From assembly GCA_947483345.1 (NCBI GenBank), contig CANKNL010000033.1:1-16296 (forward strand): a stretch of 16,296 nt of DNA, read 5' to 3'. Position numbers and translations under genes: made by a program. Shown here piece after piece: positions 14,400 through 16,296 of this stretch (position 1 is its first letter; each line of letters opens with the position of its first letter). The stretch is from Chitinophagaceae bacterium (GTDB lineage: Bacteria > Bacteroidota > Bacteroidia > Chitinophagales > Chitinophagaceae). The notes below the pieces were generated by a model, which was not told where the DNA came from, searched no databases, and saw only the letters and a program-made list of their open reading frames with translations.

Positions 14400-15347
14400 C
14401 TATAAATAAGTGCTCAAACCCAGTGTAGCATTATGCGCATTTTCAGTATCTGCAAGCCGGGTTACTTGATCAGTTTCCAATAATTCAAAATGGGTAATGA
14501 TATCAATGTGTGCCGGTAAGAGATAATCACATAATGACTCTAGAATTTTACTATTCTTTGTACCCGGGCCAAAAAGCTTTAATTGTAAATTATCAATTGG
14601 TCCAATAGAAACTAAAAGCTCATCCTCTCCCCCATCAAAAACAGCATTACCGGTGGTGAAATTAATGCCGAGTTTGGTATCATTCAGTGTAGAAAAAACA
14701 GGATTGTTTATTTTTAAATGTTTCTGTGGTCTGCCCGTAATTTTTACAGGTACTGCAAATATTAATTCAAATACACTTGCAGCAGCCTCATAATCATCAC
14801 GTATATTATGTATTAAAGGTAATACCTGTAAAAAAATATTCGATTGGTTTGTATCCAAATGTTTAAAAATGCCCCAATAATTTTTAAATAAGTTCACCAA
14901 TTCATTGTGATGGGCTCCTTTATCCAGCCTGCTTTCAAACAAAGTCATCTGAATACGCAAATGATTGATTGCGGCTTCATAAGGTAAGAATAACCGCCTG
15001 GCATTACTTTCTTCTATACGGTGTTTCTTAATGTTATCAATGATCTCTTTTTGTGTTGTCGCCGTTTTAGGTAAGGTGGGCGAATGAAATAACCCTTCAG
15101 GCAGCATATCATATAAGCCTTCCTTATGGGTAGTGATGAGTGTATATTCCTTATTATTATAATCCGAAATTTCTTCAGTAACGGCATCTACATCTTTTCG
15201 AAACGACCGCTTCCTGGAGCCCAGCATCAGAATCATGATCTGCTCAGCAGGCACGGCATTATCAATTAACTCAGCGGCGATTACTTCAGCTTTAAAGTCT
15301 ACATCAAATGTATTGGCCAATAAGTTTGATAAACTGGGGCGTTTCAT
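14400..15347 (-). CDS. tssG: Type VI secretion system baseplate subunit TssG (subtype iii)
   Basis: This 315-residue cytoplasmic protein is assigned as TssG from length, sequence character and position directly after tssF. TssG pairs with two TssF copies in the baseplate wedge. Visible segments that fit Bacteroidota TssG include NTFDVDFKAEVIAAELIDN near the start, FLPYEAAINHLRIQMTLFES in the middle, and FSTLNDTKLGINFTTGNAVFDGGEDELLVSIGPI toward the end. There is no signal peptide or membrane segment. It starts 24 bp after the tssF stop on the same strand, so the two are surely co-transcribed. It converges on the plus-strand cargo operon across a 67-bp gap in which no strong terminator was found. 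Confidence 0.82.
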   Translation of the reverse strand: MKRPSLSNLLANTFDVDFKAEVIAAELIDNAVPAEQIMILMLGSRKRSFRKDVDAVTEEISDYNNKEYTLITTHKEGLYDMLPEGLFHSPTLPKTATTQKEIIDNIKKHRIEESNARRLFLPYEAAINHLRIQMTLFESRLDKGAHHNELVNLFKNYWGIFKHLDTNQSNIFLQVLPLIHNIRDDYEAAASVFELIFAVPVKITGRPQKHLKINNPVFSTLNDTKLGINFTTGNAVFDGGEDELLVSIGPIDNLQLKLFGPGTKNSKILESLCDYLLPAHIDIITHFELLETDQVTRLADTENAHNATLGLSTYL

Positions 15348-15371
15348 AAACGATTTTACTATTTGGGTTTA

Positions 15372-16296
15372 TTATTTGCTTAAAAAAATCCTATAATGAT
15401 TACTCATGCCAGACCGGCTTTGTAATTTTGTTTTCAGTTGATCAAATAAAATCTGCCAGGCGTCCTGATTTAATTTTTCGGCAGGCATGGCCGTGATGGT
15501 TATATCAATTGTACGAATAAATCCCTGCAGAGGCTGTACAGACATTTCAAAACCCCTGTCAATGTCAACCTTACTAATCCGGTTTCCCAATTCATATAAA
15601 CATAAATTTCGGATATCTTCTTTTGTTACAATCCTGTTCCTTGTCATCAGGCCATAACGAAATGCATTTACCCTTTCCTCGGGTTTTAGCCTGTTTTTAC
15701 CACCACTAGAACTGGTCATTAAAAAAAGCGAATCAGATTTTAGTTTAACCCCATTATATTCTTGCAATCTCGTGCCCGAACGTAACATATTGGCCATTTC
15801 GGCAAGGGTAGTCCAGTATTCTGCATACATCATATCATTCCCTTCGTATGGTTTTGCAATAATATAATGCGGAATTTCTGATGAACTGTTAGCAATGACC
15901 TTGGTTTTTTGTTCCATTAATGCAATGCGCTGATCCATTTCACGCAGTGTTGAAGAAATGAAATCATTACCATAAGCCGAAAATGCAGCTGATTCACTTC
16001 GTAACAATTCCAACAGGTAACTGATAAATTCCTTTGCATTTCTACCGTCAAACCTTTCAACACCGCCATTACGAAGTGTAAATGTGCCTGCTGCTTCTTC
16101 CTCCATTTTTCTGAATGGGGTTGAGCGATATTGATGTTTTTCATCTGTAAGTGATCTTACAGAAAGAAATTGTTCCATCCCGGTTGTTTTTAAAGGGATG
16201 ATATTACTGCCGCCTTTTAATCGGTATTTAAGATCATTCAACTGCCGGTTCATTATTGGAAAACTATTGGTATAAACAGACACTTCGTCCAGTGCA
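15372..16296 (-). CDS. tssF: Type VI secretion system baseplate subunit TssF, C-terminal half (partial, 5' end outside window)
   Basis: The frame is open on the minus strand from the window edge (16295) to the stop at 15372-15374, giving about 308 visible residues of a protein normally near 600. The GTG at 16283 is internal. The visible start VYTNSFPIMNRQLNDLKYRL carries the FP-x-x-NR signature of TssF. Later segments GVERFDGRNAKEFISYLLEL, RPEERVNAFRYGLMTRNRIVT-type text near 215-235 and EDIRNLCLYELGNRISKVDI fit the subtype iii TssF C-terminus. TssF forms the baseplate wedge with TssG, whose gene follows 24 bp downstream. More T6SS structural genes are expected to the right of the window. Confidence 0.85.
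   Translation of the reverse strand, partial: ALDEVSVYTNSFPIMNRQLNDLKYRLKGGSNIIPLKTTGMEQFLSVRSLTDEKHQYRSTPFRKMEEEAAGTFTLRNGGVERFDGRNAKEFISYLLELLRSESAAFSAYGNDFISSTLREMDQRIALMEQKTKVIANSSSEIPHYIIAKPYEGNDMMYAEYWTTLAEMANMLRSGTRLQEYNGVKLKSDSLFLMTSSSGGKNRLKPEERVNAFRYGLMTRNRIVTKEDIRNLCLYELGNRISKVDIDRGFEMSVQPLQGFIRTIDITITAMPAEKLNQDAWQILFDQLKTKLQSRSGMSNHYRIFLSK

Noticed and set aside
16283..16283. GTG as start of the baseplate gene at the right edge
   Set aside because: The frame stays open to the window edge and the visible part begins mid-domain, so it is an internal codon of a truncated tssF.

Overview
The window is AT-rich and reads as a piece of a Bacteroidota chromosome, most likely Chitinophagales or Sphingobacteriales. 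The evidence is family-level: a topoisomerase I with a Lys/Ala-rich tail, a long signal peptidase I with a DUF5684-like N-terminus, near-perfect TAnnTTTG promoter elements, weak Shine-Dalgarno sequences, and Bacteroidota-type (subtype iii) type VI secretion (T6SS) genes. No tRNA, rRNA, CRISPR array, insertion sequence or phage integrase was seen.

Left part (1-7000) is housekeeping. It holds the 3' end of topA with a good terminator, then three genes joined by ATGA overlaps (SirB1-like protein, DUF952 protein, CsaA-like tRNA-binding protein). After these come a DNA alkyltransferase (ogt), a convergent cytidine deaminase (cdd), signal peptidase I (lepB), a small alpha/beta hydrolase, and a sigma-54-type response regulator. 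The last four lie on the minus strand. The regulator lacks the usual C-terminal DNA-binding domain.

A 437-bp AT-rich divergent region (6969-7405) separates this block from a T6SS locus. On the plus strand the locus runs: tube protein TssD (Hcp); VgrG spike; a free-standing beta-repeat protein resembling a VgrG tail; a DUF2169 protein; a PAAR-like tip protein with a hydrophobic C-terminus; a second, divergent DUF2169 protein; an unrecognised 187-residue protein; and a 170-residue protein with an HEQGH zinc-protease signature (DUF922-like). Converging from the right on the minus strand are baseplate genes tssG and tssF; tssF runs off the window edge.

The working model is that TssD and VgrG form tube and spike, and the PAAR-like protein caps the spike or an extension made by the beta-repeat protein. 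The two DUF2169 proteins would load tip or cargo, and the last one or two plus-strand genes would be exported cargo. The baseplate assignments are secure. The cargo and loading roles are inference from gene order and family knowledge. The most interesting part is 9768-14332.
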